DNA of 12,037 bases from Candidatus Fermentibacteraceae bacterium. GTDB lineage: Bacteria; Fermentibacterota; Fermentibacteria; Fermentibacterales; JCC-6. Shown here piece by piece: positions 1 through 7,082 of the stretch; the first letter of the stretch is position 1, and each line of letters opens with the position of its first letter. Below the pieces are notes generated by a model. The model was not told where the DNA came from, did not search any database, and saw nothing but the letters and a program-made list of their open reading frames with translations. The stretch is taken from positions 1 through 12,037 of the forward strand of contig JAUVJW010000025.1 of NCBI GenBank assembly GCA_030596465.1, written 5' to 3'. The position numbers and the translations under genes are program-made.

Positions 1-1561
1 CCATAGGAAGAGTTTTGTGGGGAAAGAAGAGGTTCTCCGTGATGTAGTCCTTACCCCGCTGCGGATCATCAAAGTTGTTGCATGACCAGTTGGACACATA
101 GCCATCTTCGAATTCAAGACGGATGTTCTCGTACTTGAGCCCCCTGAGGAAAGACTCTTCCACATGCAGCAAACCATTTGTACCCTTGAGTACCGGAGAT
201 GTAAAAACTTCCCCAAGAGGAATGTTAACGGAGGCAAGACAATTCTCGAAGATAGTCTGTTTTTCAGGATCTGTTATCGGACACAATGCAACTTTAAGAT
301 CGGTCTCGTTGCTGCCTTTGCCAAGAACATGAGCGTACTCAGCACCGTCCATCGCGTCAATTATGGCCTGCTGAACCGGTCTGTATGTTTTGTTTGAAAG
401 GGTATTGAGCCTTACCGTGTCCTTGAATATCTCCTCAAAATCACCCTGTATTTCCGGTGAGGGAAAGGCAACTATCTCAAAGCTGGTCTCGTCTCCCGGC
501 ATGTACTCATTAATAGCCGCCCGCAATCCCTGCATCTGTTTGTTGTACAGGCCTGAAGTCTTCTCATCAGCTTTGCAGGCCTCCGGTTTCAAAACCGGGC
601 TGAATGGCGGTTCACCAAAAACCTCAAGATACGCAACGCCGGATAATTTGCCGACAACATCAGCCATCCCTTCAAAAGCCTCTTTAGCCACAACAAGTCT
701 TTTCTCAACAGTTTCTTCACTGATACTGAGTGCGTAATCAAAACGATGGTCGTATGCCGCCTGTCTGTTGAGCTTTGTACCCTGAACAAGCCTGACAAAC
801 ATCTTCAGACCATACTTCCAAAATCCCTCAATATGACCTGGAACGATTCTTTCATAACCGGCGGACATTCCCAGCGCGAGCGAATTCTTGATGGTATAAT
901 CCATACCGGACTCTTTAAAGCCCTCAATGTATGCCTCAACCATAGTATCTACAATAAGTTCGATCTCTTCTTCGGGAAGAGAGTTAATGAAGGATGCGGT
1001 TTTGAAGTTATTCTCAGTTATTCTTACACCATATCTGTAGAGGTAACTGAGATCATCAGGTGTTGCTGCAATGGCAATATCTGTATAGAAACTGCTTGCC
1101 GGATCGTAAGCCTGGCGGTACATGCTCTCTGCCAGATCCAAACGAATCTCGGACCACCTTTCTTTCATCAGCGCGGTAAAACCGTCCTGACCCGCGAATC
1201 GCGCTTCCAGCCAGTGATCGGTCATCTGCTCGATTACCAGAGACTTCCCTTTAAAGGCATTACTGAAAAGATGAAGGACTTTGTAATTGAAAACAGAAAC
1301 GAATTTTCCAAGTTCTTCCCCAAAAATTTCTACGGCTCTTGCGGGATTTGCCAGCCCCTTTTCATAGGCAGACTCAAGAAGGGGCGCATGTGCTTCCTGA
1401 TTGAGTTCTTTCACTCTTTCAGGGTTTGCGTTACCCTTCAACTCATTCAAAATTGTAAAGCTGAAAAGAAGCCTCTCTCCCGTTTCCCGAAGAAATACAT
1501 CGAAGGGATCACTGGCTCTCAGTTCGGCAAGAGCATTTCTTATTTCAGTCTCTCTATACAT
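1..1561 (-). CDS. M29-family (thermophilic metalloprotease type) aminopeptidase, long form, 3' end cut by window edge
   Basis: The reverse strand reads as an uninterrupted 520-codon frame that leaves the window at base 1. It begins MYRETEIRNALAEL. Near the C-terminal part lie GKGSNETDLKVAL, then a GEVFTSP motif (E at about residue 451), then a PHKTLPM stretch at the edge. GEVFTSP-like sequences carry a metal-ligand Glu in M29 aminopeptidases, and the metal-binding His/Asp residues that follow would lie beyond the edge. Classic M29 enzymes are about 400 residues long with this Glu near residue 250, so this is a version with an N-terminal extension of about 200 residues. No signal peptide is seen, so it should be cytoplasmic and trim N-terminal residues from peptides. 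The ATG at 1559-1561 follows TCCTCC (1570-1575; GGAGGA on the coding strand) and overlaps the upstream ABC gene by 8 bp, which indicates translational coupling. The family call rests on motif memory. Confidence 0.8.
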   Translation of the reverse strand, partial: MYRETEIRNALAELRASDPFDVFLRETGERLLFSFTILNELKGNANPERVKELNQEAHAPLLESAYEKGLANPARAVEIFGEELGKFVSVFNYKVLHLFSNAFKGKSLVIEQMTDHWLEARFAGQDGFTALMKERWSEIRLDLAESMYRQAYDPASSFYTDIAIAATPDDLSYLYRYGVRITENNFKTASFINSLPEEEIELIVDTMVEAYIEGFKESGMDYTIKNSLALGMSAGYERIVPGHIEGFWKYGLKMFVRLVQGTKLNRQAAYDHRFDYALSISEETVEKRLVVAKEAFEGMADVVGKLSGVAYLEVFGEPPFSPVLKPEACKADEKTSGLYNKQMQGLRAAINEYMPGDETSFEIVAFPSPEIQGDFEEIFKDTVRLNTLSNKTYRPVQQAIIDAMDGAEYAHVLGKGSNETDLKVALCPITDPEKQTIFENCLASVNIPLGEVFTSPVLKGTNGLLHVEESFLRGLKYENIRLEFEDGYVSNWSCNNFDDPQRGKDYITENLFFPHKTLPM

Positions 1562-3305
1562 CGGAATTATCCTCCAATTCCATTCCCCGGATAACCCGGG
1601 CATACTCTGGATTGTTTTCCAGCAGCTCGCTGTGAATTCCAGTATCTGAAAGTTTTCCGTTACTGATAAAAAGAACCTTTTCGCTCTGTCTTACCGTTGC
1701 TTCCCTGTGCGTTACCACAAGAGTCAAAGGAAGCATATCGCCGGATCTGAGATTTTCCCAGAAAGCATCTTCTTTCTGTGCGTCCAGGGCGGCGGTACAG
1801 TCATCAAGAAGAAGCAGAGACGGATTGCCTGCGAGAGCACGGGCAATGGCAATTCTCTGCCGCTGACCTCCACTGGCACCGACACCCCTCTGACCAAGGA
1901 TCTTGTTCTCTCCAAGTTCATCCTCTCCGATACCGGCAACCTTCAGAGCATTTTCGATATCGGCGTCTGAAACAAAGTCCCTGCCAAATCTGACATTCTC
2001 TTCAACAGATTCACCAAGAAGCACCGAGTCCTGTGGAACATAACCCATAACAGATGAAAGGTTCACACTCTCCAGCTCTTTTCCGTTAACGGTAATTCTA
2101 CCGTTGTCCGCAGGAAGCAGACCGGCAAGCATCTTCAGAAGCGTAGTTTTTCCGGAACCTACCTCACCAACCACGGCAACGACCGAGGGTGCCTTGAAGT
2201 GGAAGTTCAAGTCTTTCAGCCCGCCTCTGCCGTCATAGCTGAAGGAAGCGTTCACTGCCTGGATCTCGTTAACCCTTTCCAGCGGTTCAGAATTTGTGTT
2301 CCGTTTTTCCGTCTCCGGGAAGTCCATAACTTCCATTTCTCTATCTATTGATACAAAAGTCTGACGGGAAGCAACAAAGAGGTTCGGGATATCCATCATA
2401 GGAGCAAGAAGCATATCCAGGTAGACATAAAAAGCATAGAAATCACCTATTCCAATCTTGTCATCAATCACCATAAGACCACCAACAAGCATAACAGTAA
2501 CCTTCCCCACCTGGCCTATGATGCTGTACAGTCCGTGTATGATCATCTCCAGCTTCATCAGCGAGAAATCAATATCAAATCTCTCATCAAGAAGACGATG
2601 AAGCCTTGCAGCAAGTGGCTTTTCTGCACGGTATGCCTTAACAATAGCTACACCGTCAAAGGTACTGTCAAGCAGATCGTTGGTGTGGCTGGTGGCTTTT
2701 CTGCTGGCAGTTACTTTCTTGCCAAGTCTGTGTTCAACGGTATAAAAGATGAACAGCATTACCGGCAGCGGTGCCATGGCGATAAGGGTCAGCTTCCAGC
2801 TCATAAAGAACATCACAGCCATACAGAACACCAGTCTTGAGGTCGATTCAAGAGCCCTGAAAAAGGCACTGCAACTGAACCAGGCAATCCTGGGGTAATC
2901 TGTTATGTCGTCGGTAAGACGGGTGGTAAGATCTCCCGGGCGAAACTTGTTGAAGAACCGCCAGTCCTTCCGCATGATCGCTCCGAAAACATCATCACGA
3001 ACCAGAATTCCTATTGTGCTGTTGATTATTGCTCTTGCACCGGGATACAGCCCTGCCACAAATCTTGCAATTGCAAGCCCTGCAAGAACCCATATTATCT
3101 TATTGAATCCTGCCGAATCCGGAGTTCCCAGAATGGTGTGTACATGGTCCAGCAGATATCTGAATACCAGAGGAAAACCAAGTGCAACCACGCTTGAAAG
3201 CAGAGTAAAGAGAACAAGGAACACCATATACTTTCGCACAGGTTTCCAGTAGTTAAATATCCATTTCAGATATTTCGACCATTTTCTGATGCCTTTACTG
3301 AGCAA
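1554..3305 (-). CDS. ABC exporter half-transporter, subunit with degenerate catalytic site (TM287/BmrC-like role)
   Basis: This encodes a type IV (exporter-fold) half-transporter of 583 residues, with an N-terminal six-helix membrane domain (about 1-315) and a C-terminal ATPase domain. Walker A is GEVGSGKTT (380-388), the Q-loop Gln is at 425, the signature is ASGGQ (477-481), Walker B is LLLLDD (497-502) and the switch His is at 533. The residue after the Walker B Asp is Asp502 instead of the catalytic Glu, the hallmark of the degenerate site in heterodimeric exporters such as TM287/288 and BmrCD. No C39 peptidase domain is present. Start choice: a GTG at 3312-3314 extends the frame by three codons, but that GTG is part of GGAGGTGATT, an almost perfect anti-16S match. 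The in-frame TTG at 3303-3305, 8 nt after GGAGG, is the likelier start. It overlaps the partner gene by 11 bp. Confidence 0.88.
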   Translation of the reverse strand: MLSKGIRKWSKYLKWIFNYWKPVRKYMVFLVLFTLLSSVVALGFPLVFRYLLDHVHTILGTPDSAGFNKIIWVLAGLAIARFVAGLYPGARAIINSTIGILVRDDVFGAIMRKDWRFFNKFRPGDLTTRLTDDITDYPRIAWFSCSAFFRALESTSRLVFCMAVMFFMSWKLTLIAMAPLPVMLFIFYTVEHRLGKKVTASRKATSHTNDLLDSTFDGVAIVKAYRAEKPLAARLHRLLDERFDIDFSLMKLEMIIHGLYSIIGQVGKVTVMLVGGLMVIDDKIGIGDFYAFYVYLDMLLAPMMDIPNLFVASRQTFVSIDREMEVMDFPETEKRNTNSEPLERVNEIQAVNASFSYDGRGGLKDLNFHFKAPSVVAVVGEVGSGKTTLLKMLAGLLPADNGRITVNGKELESVNLSSVMGYVPQDSVLLGESVEENVRFGRDFVSDADIENALKVAGIGEDELGENKILGQRGVGASGGQRQRIAIARALAGNPSLLLLDDCTAALDAQKEDAFWENLRSGDMLPLTLVVTHREATVRQSEKVLFISNGKLSDTGIHSELLENNPEYARVIRGMELEDNSDV

Positions 3306-5094
3306 TTGAATCACCTCCGAACTGAAGATTGTGAAGTCTTGCGTATATGCCGTTCTTCACAAGCAGTTCGCTGTGAGTTCCCTGCTCTGCTACAACACCG
3401 TGACGAATAACAATTATCTGCGAAGCATGAACAATTGTGGCAAGCCTGTGAGCAACCACAAGGGCCGTTCTGCCATGCATAGCAAGGTCTGTAGCCCTCT
3501 GAATTCTCTGCTCAGTGCCGGGATCAACACTTGACGTAGCCTCATCAAGAACAAGAATTTCAGGTTGCCGAAGCATGGCTCTTGCAATGTTTATCAATTG
3601 CCTCTGACCCATTGAAAGGTTGGCCCCACCCTCGCTTATTTTTCCGTCCAGGCCGCCAGGAATCCGTTCCAGAAGTTCTCCGGCTTCTATGATCTGTAAA
3701 GCCTTTTCCTGCCTTTCTCTGGAAACTGAATGGTCAAAAACAGTGAGGTTGCCGGAAAGAGTTCCACTGAACAGGTTGACCTCCTGCAACACCAGACCCA
3801 GACCACTTCGCCATGCATCAAGTGTAAGGTCATAGATGTTAACACCATCGATGGAAATTCTGCCCTTTTCAATGTGATAAAATCTCATGAGCAGTGAAAC
3901 GATGGTGCTTTTCCCGCCGCCGCTGTCACCAACCAGAGCAACGGTCTCCCCTCTTGTGAGAGTAAAACTGACTCCTTTCAAAGCCCACTCACTTTCCTCT
4001 GAATAGCGAAACCACACATCCTCAAACTCTATCCTGTTCCATGGATCCGGAAAACCGGAATTCTTCAAACTTCCATCAGGGGTCTGGGTGGAAGTGTCCA
4101 GTATTTCCATGAGTCTTTCACCGGACGCAAGTGCCCGCTGTATCTGGTTCAATGTTTCAGAGAACATCACAAGGGGACCAAACAGTCTTCTGGTGTATTC
4201 AACAAACATCACAACAGTACCCACTGTCACAACACCGCTTATAACACCAGGTCTGCCTGACACCAGTATCACCCCGATTGCAGCTATCTCAAGAGAGCCA
4301 AGAAAACTCCAGAATGTGTATTCCCACAAAAAGGCTTTAACTTCCTTTCTGAAGTAGTTCTTACCCTGTTTGTGCATTTTCCTCAGGGCATATCCAGTAG
4401 TTCCAAACACCTGGAGTACCGGTACTGCCCGAACATATTCTGAAGCAACAGCCGCGATTGATGCGTAAGACTTTCGCACTTCCATCCACATACCACGCAT
4501 TCTTCGCAGAACAAACATTGAAAGCAGTCCAACAGGAATGGTCATGACCAGTACACGCACAGCTATGTAGCTGTTCGCCTTGAACATGATCAAAAGAGTA
4601 CCAACCACCATTGCTGCATTTCGAAGAAGAGCCATGCTTGTTTCACTGAAGAGCATCCTAACCCTCTCCGTATCGCTTTCAACACGAGCCATGAGCTTTC
4701 CAGACGGATTCGCATGGAAAAAGCCCATGGAAAGAGTCATCACATGATCGAACAGCTTCCGCTTCAGAGAACGAACAATGGAAAGACCAATACGGGTTGC
4801 CACAATTACCTGCGCATAGGAAATAATCATGGTAACAAGAAAAATGAGAGCGAAAAGACCGGACAGCTTTACAATGTCTGATGCGCTTCCTGCGGGAATG
4901 GCATCATCTATCACTGCACGAAGCACCAGGGGCCCTGCAAGCTCCCCTGCTATTGCAAAGAATAGAAGAAAGAGCGCCAGACCGAATGCTTTCCAGTGTG
5001 GTTTTAGATAGGGTAGAAACCTCAAAAGCAGCTTTACCGAGCTTACTTTGTGGTTTTTACTCTTTGAATCATCGTCATAAAAGTTGTTTATCAA
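3295..5094 (-). CDS. ABC exporter half-transporter, subunit with catalytic Glu (TM288/BmrD-like role)
   Basis: This is the first structural gene of the minus-strand operon, encoding a 599-residue exporter half-transporter. A membrane domain (about 20-330) starts after a short charged N-terminus (NNFYDDDSKSKN). The ATPase domain has Walker A GDSGGGKST (389-397), Walker B ILVLDE with catalytic Glu518, and switch His549 in VVAHRL. The signature is LSMGQ (493-497) instead of LSGGQ. Paired with the downstream subunit, one consensus site (this Walker A/B plus the partner's SGGQ) and one degenerate site would form, as in asymmetric heterodimeric exporters. The frame stays open to 5187 with no ATG. 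TTG at 5158-5160 has no ribosome-binding site, whereas TTG at 5092-5094 has GGAG 7 nt upstream and gives a usual N-terminus, so I chose the latter. The substrate cannot be read from sequence; drug, lipid or peptide are all possible. Confidence 0.88.
   Translation of the reverse strand: MINNFYDDDSKSKNHKVSSVKLLLRFLPYLKPHWKAFGLALFLLFFAIAGELAGPLVLRAVIDDAIPAGSASDIVKLSGLFALIFLVTMIISYAQVIVATRIGLSIVRSLKRKLFDHVMTLSMGFFHANPSGKLMARVESDTERVRMLFSETSMALLRNAAMVVGTLLIMFKANSYIAVRVLVMTIPVGLLSMFVLRRMRGMWMEVRKSYASIAAVASEYVRAVPVLQVFGTTGYALRKMHKQGKNYFRKEVKAFLWEYTFWSFLGSLEIAAIGVILVSGRPGVISGVVTVGTVVMFVEYTRRLFGPLVMFSETLNQIQRALASGERLMEILDTSTQTPDGSLKNSGFPDPWNRIEFEDVWFRYSEESEWALKGVSFTLTRGETVALVGDSGGGKSTIVSLLMRFYHIEKGRISIDGVNIYDLTLDAWRSGLGLVLQEVNLFSGTLSGNLTVFDHSVSRERQEKALQIIEAGELLERIPGGLDGKISEGGANLSMGQRQLINIARAMLRQPEILVLDEATSSVDPGTEQRIQRATDLAMHGRTALVVAHRLATIVHASQIIVIRHGVVAEQGTHSELLVKNGIYARLHNLQFGGDSIAQ
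3309..3318 (-). promoter_or_regulatory. Near-perfect Shine-Dalgarno of the second ABC subunit
   Basis: The coding strand reads GGAGGTGATT, complementary to almost the whole anti-Shine-Dalgarno end of 16S rRNA. It lies just before the stop of the upstream ABC gene. It contains a GTG that could be mistaken for the start; the downstream TTG at 3303-3305 has the correct spacing. Confidence 0.75.
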
Positions 5095-5123
5095 TTTGGA
5101 ACTCCGTTCAAAACATTGAATCA

Positions 5124-5136
5124 CGGCACCAGGTGC
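5124..5136 (-). repeat. Short perfect palindrome/hairpin in the ABC leader
   Basis: GGCACCTGGTGCC is a perfect inverted repeat and can fold as a GGCAC stem with a CTG loop. The 3' arm GTGCC could also pair with a GGCAC inside the upstream mini-ORF (codons 4-5 region, about 5195-5199), so mutually exclusive structures are possible. It lies 30 nt before the chosen TTG start of the first ABC gene. Confidence 0.35.
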
Positions 5137-5165
5137 CAATAAAAAAGAAGGTTGATGCAAACTGG

Positions 5166-5183
5166 AAAGGGTGAAAGCCCTTT
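5166..5183 (-). promoter_or_regulatory. Leader hairpin directly after the mini-ORF
   Basis: On the minus strand AAAGGG and CCCTTT form a 6-bp stem with a 6-nt loop (CTTTCA), beginning within the mini-ORF stop codon. No U-tract follows on the minus strand, so it is not a standard intrinsic terminator. Its position suggests a structure affected by a ribosome at the stop codon. Confidence 0.35.
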
Positions 5184-5209
5184 TAGATTACTGAGTGCCT
5201 CATGATCAT
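5183..5209 (-). CDS. Leader mini-ORF (MIMRHSVI) ahead of the ABC exporter genes
   Basis: On the minus strand a perfect AAGGAGG (5216-5222) stands 6 nt before ATG at 5207-5209. The frame reads MIMRHSVI and stops at TAA 5183-5185, about 90 nt before the probable start of the first ABC gene and in a different frame. It lies roughly 30 nt after the predicted transcription start. This is the strongest ribosome-binding site in the leader, yet it serves only eight codons, which suggests a regulatory leader peptide. The heterodimeric exporter BmrCD of Bacillus subtilis is known to be controlled through a leader peptide (BmrB), so there is a precedent, though BmrB is much longer. Confidence 0.45.
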   Translation of the reverse strand: MIMRHSVI

Positions 5210-5242
5210 TAAAAACCTCCTTGTTGAACGGGGTGCGAGAAC

Positions 5243-5353
5243 ATGAATGATAATTCAAAACTTCCATTTGTCAATCAGGCGGAAGAAGCAAGGGAACAAA
5301 CAGTATCATTCTCAGGTATATTCAAGAGGAAACTGGAGGGAAGCAGTTTATGA
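5243..5353 (+). CDS. Small 36-residue ORF at the head of the paralogue/radical SAM operon
   Basis: An ATG at 5243 preceded by GGGGTG (5230-5235) opens a 36-codon frame beginning MNDNSKLPFVNQAEEAREQ and ending FKRKLEGSSL. Its TGA overlaps the ATG of the first paralogue (ATGA at 5350-5353), the usual sign of coupling. The peptide is hydrophilic, without cysteine, signal peptide or membrane segment. Against it: I find no convincing plus-strand promoter upstream, and a minus-strand promoter lies inside it. It could be a coupled leader peptide, a peptide substrate of the downstream radical SAM enzyme, or a chance frame. No family is recognised. Confidence 0.35.
   Translation: MNDNSKLPFVNQAEEAREQTVSFSGIFKRKLEGSSL
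5247..5274 (-). promoter_or_regulatory. Sigma70-type promoter for the ABC exporter/aminopeptidase operon
   Basis: On the minus strand a consensus -35 TTGACA (5269-5274) and a -10 TATCAT (5247-5252) are separated by 16 bp, placing the transcript start near 5240. It reads towards the mini-ORF and ABC genes. It also lies inside the tentative 36-codon ORF on the opposite strand, so the divergent operons must share or compete for this region. Confidence 0.55.
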
Positions 5354-6144
5354 AAAGTATGAAAAACTGTTCGAGTATTACATTGGCCGGTTCCATTCTT
5401 CTCATAGCTCCTGCTGTGAACGCAGATATTGCCGATGTTCAGTCAGCTATTGAATCAAAAGACTGGGAAACGCTAAAAGACATCTGGAGAATGGTCGATC
5501 GGATAAACCCGACAGATGGATTCTCCAGTTTTCCTCTGGCTGCAGAAAGGGGAGACTCTCTCAGATCGGTTGTTGAAACACTGCTGCTGGAAGCTGAAAT
5601 TGAAGATCCAAGCCTCCGATCAGCAATACACCTTATTAAAAGAATCACTACAACAAGGGTCTTCCGCCTGAGCAGGATAAACCCGTCAATGTTATCAAGA
5701 ATGATGCCCCCGTGGACAGAAACTGTTCAAGACAACCTGCTCTACAACTTTGAGGAGAGAATCACAACACTGACAAGTCTTGTGGAATCAGGTGAGATAA
5801 CAACGGTTGAATTCATCGCTGCAAGAGATACCCTTATGGAAAGAGCAGAAACCTGGGCTGTACTTGAGATGCTGCAAGAGGTTCGAACGTATCGGAATTA
5901 TGATTACCACAGCTGGCAACCTGATATCCTGAATGCAGATCTGATCCTGGAGCGACTTGACCTATCCTACAGAGCAGCACTGGACACGCTGAACAAATCC
6001 GGGCTCTATGGAGAAACAGAATTTTTCCACCTTGTAGTTCAGCAACACAGACAGTTCATGGAAAGGTACGATAAATTTGTAGAGGCAAAATCAGTTTTCA
6101 GGATCCTTCTTATGGATCTAATTGACCCTGAAACAATGCAGTAG
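5350..6144 (+). CDS. Secreted protein of unknown family, paralogue 1 of 3
   Basis: This is a 264-residue protein of a family I do not recognise. The start ATG follows GGAGGG (5335-5340) by about 10 nt. Residues 1-25 form a Sec signal peptide (two Lys, hydrophobic core, APAVNA before the likely cleavage at 25/26). The mature part is acidic, rich in Leu, Glu and Arg, probably helical, and has no cysteine. A stretch shared by all three paralogues, SRINPSMLSRMMPPW (108-122), stands out, followed by FEERITTLTSLVESGEI and a conserved RLDLSYRAALDTL near 202-214. It ends DLIDPETMQ. The unit is duplicated twice downstream with a period of 814 bp. Its place before a radical SAM enzyme suggests a substrate or partner of that enzyme, which is inference. 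Confidence 0.8.
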   Translation: MKSMKNCSSITLAGSILLIAPAVNADIADVQSAIESKDWETLKDIWRMVDRINPTDGFSSFPLAAERGDSLRSVVETLLLEAEIEDPSLRSAIHLIKRITTTRVFRLSRINPSMLSRMMPPWTETVQDNLLYNFEERITTLTSLVESGEITTVEFIAARDTLMERAETWAVLEMLQEVRTYRNYDYHSWQPDILNADLILERLDLSYRAALDTLNKSGLYGETEFFHLVVQQHRQFMERYDKFVEAKSVFRILLMDLIDPETMQ

Positions 6145-7082
6145 AGAAAGAGAATACATGAATAGGCAGATTGCAATTGGAGGCTCGCTTCTACTGACAG
6201 TTCCTGCTGTAAATGCCAGTGGCACTCACATTCAGGAAGCTGAAATTCAGTCAGTTATTGAATCAGAAGACTGGGAAACAATTAAAACCATTTGGAGAAT
6301 GGCTGACAGAGCGAAACCACCGGGTAACATGTTCGGTGACTCATATCAGTTGGCAATGGAAAAAGGAGACTCGCTTCGAGCGGTTGTTGATTCTCTCTTT
6401 TTAGAAACTGAATTTGACAACCCGGAGCTTCGCCAGGCAGTTTACTTGATACAGAGAATCACTTCCATGCGAATTATGCGACTGAGCAGGATAAATCCCT
6501 CTATGCTCATGAGAATGATGCCTCCGTGGACGGAAACCGTTCAGGATAATCTGCTCTTTAATTTTGAGCAGCGAATCACAACACTCTCAGATCTTGTGGA
6601 ATCAGGAGAAATAACCGCAGTAGAGTTCGCCGCCGCAAGAGATACCCTTATGGAAAGAGCAGAAACCTGGGCTATGCTTGAGATACTGCAGGAGGTTCGT
6701 ACATACAGGAACTATGACTTTGATGGCTGGCAGCCGGAGATAGTTGACGCAGATCTGGTTCTGGAACGGCTTGACATGTCCTACAGAGCAGCACTGGACA
6801 CCCTGAGCAAAGCCAAACTCTCTGTAAACGCTGAATCCTTTCAGGTTGTTGTTGACCAACACAGGCAGTTCACGGAAAGGTACGATGAATTTGTAGAGGC
6901 AAAACCAGTTTTCAGGATACTTCTTATGGATCTAATTGACCCTGAAACCATGCAGTAGAGAAAGAGAATATATGAATAAGCAGATTGCAATTGGAGGCTC
7001 GCTTCTACTGACAGTTCCTTCGGTAAATGCCAGTGGCACTCACATTCAGGAAGCTGAAATTCAGTCAGTTATTGAATCACAG
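6139..7082 (+). repeat. Near-identical 5' segments of paralogues 2 and 3 (about 130 bp, spaced 814 bp)
   Basis: Bases 6139-6268 and 6953-7082 align without gaps and differ at only about four positions. They cover the end of the preceding gene, the 13-bp spacer, the signal peptide and the first mature residues. The stop codons of paralogues 1 and 2 are also exactly 814 bp apart, with nearly identical last 80 bp (6064-6144 against 6878-6958). This marks a tandem duplication with later gene conversion or unequal crossover. The coordinates span both copies of the 5' segment. Confidence 0.85.
6158..6958 (+). CDS. Secreted protein of unknown family, paralogue 2 of 3
   Basis: This encodes a 266-residue protein. 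The frame is open further upstream, but the ATG at 6158 directly begins a short signal peptide, MNRQIAIGGSLLLTVPAVNA (1-20), cleaved probably before SGTH. The ribosome-binding site is only a purine run (GAGAAAGAGAA) 13 nt after the previous stop. The body closely matches paralogue 1, including SRINPSMLMRMMPPW (110-124) and the identical end DLIDPETMQ. Its 5' 130 bp instead match paralogue 3 almost exactly, so the gene is a mosaic. It has no cysteine at all. Function is unknown; it presumably acts outside the cytoplasmic membrane. Confidence 0.8.
   Translation: MNRQIAIGGSLLLTVPAVNASGTHIQEAEIQSVIESEDWETIKTIWRMADRAKPPGNMFGDSYQLAMEKGDSLRAVVDSLFLETEFDNPELRQAVYLIQRITSMRIMRLSRINPSMLMRMMPPWTETVQDNLLFNFEQRITTLSDLVESGEITAVEFAAARDTLMERAETWAMLEILQEVRTYRNYDFDGWQPEIVDADLVLERLDMSYRAALDTLSKAKLSVNAESFQVVVDQHRQFTERYDEFVEAKPVFRILLMDLIDPETMQ

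Noticed and set aside
746..1594. Long plus-strand open frame (282 codons)
   Set aside because: It is the antisense of the M29 aminopeptidase, whose frame is continuous and carries family motifs; the plus-strand product has no recognisable motif.
5166..5184. Intrinsic terminator on the plus strand (stem plus TTTT)
   Set aside because: The stem is AT-rich at its base, the T run is only four bases, and no plus-strand gene lies upstream to terminate.
5247..5453. Plus-strand open frame of 68 codons overlapping the first paralogue
   Set aside because: Its product is Arg/Ser/His/Cys-rich and runs into the signal-peptide region of paralogue 1 in a different frame; the ATGA-coupled 36-codon frame fits better.
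6139..7082. CRISPR or other short-repeat array from the repeated segments
   Set aside because: The repeats are about 130 bp, lie 814 bp apart and are coding; they are parts of duplicated genes.
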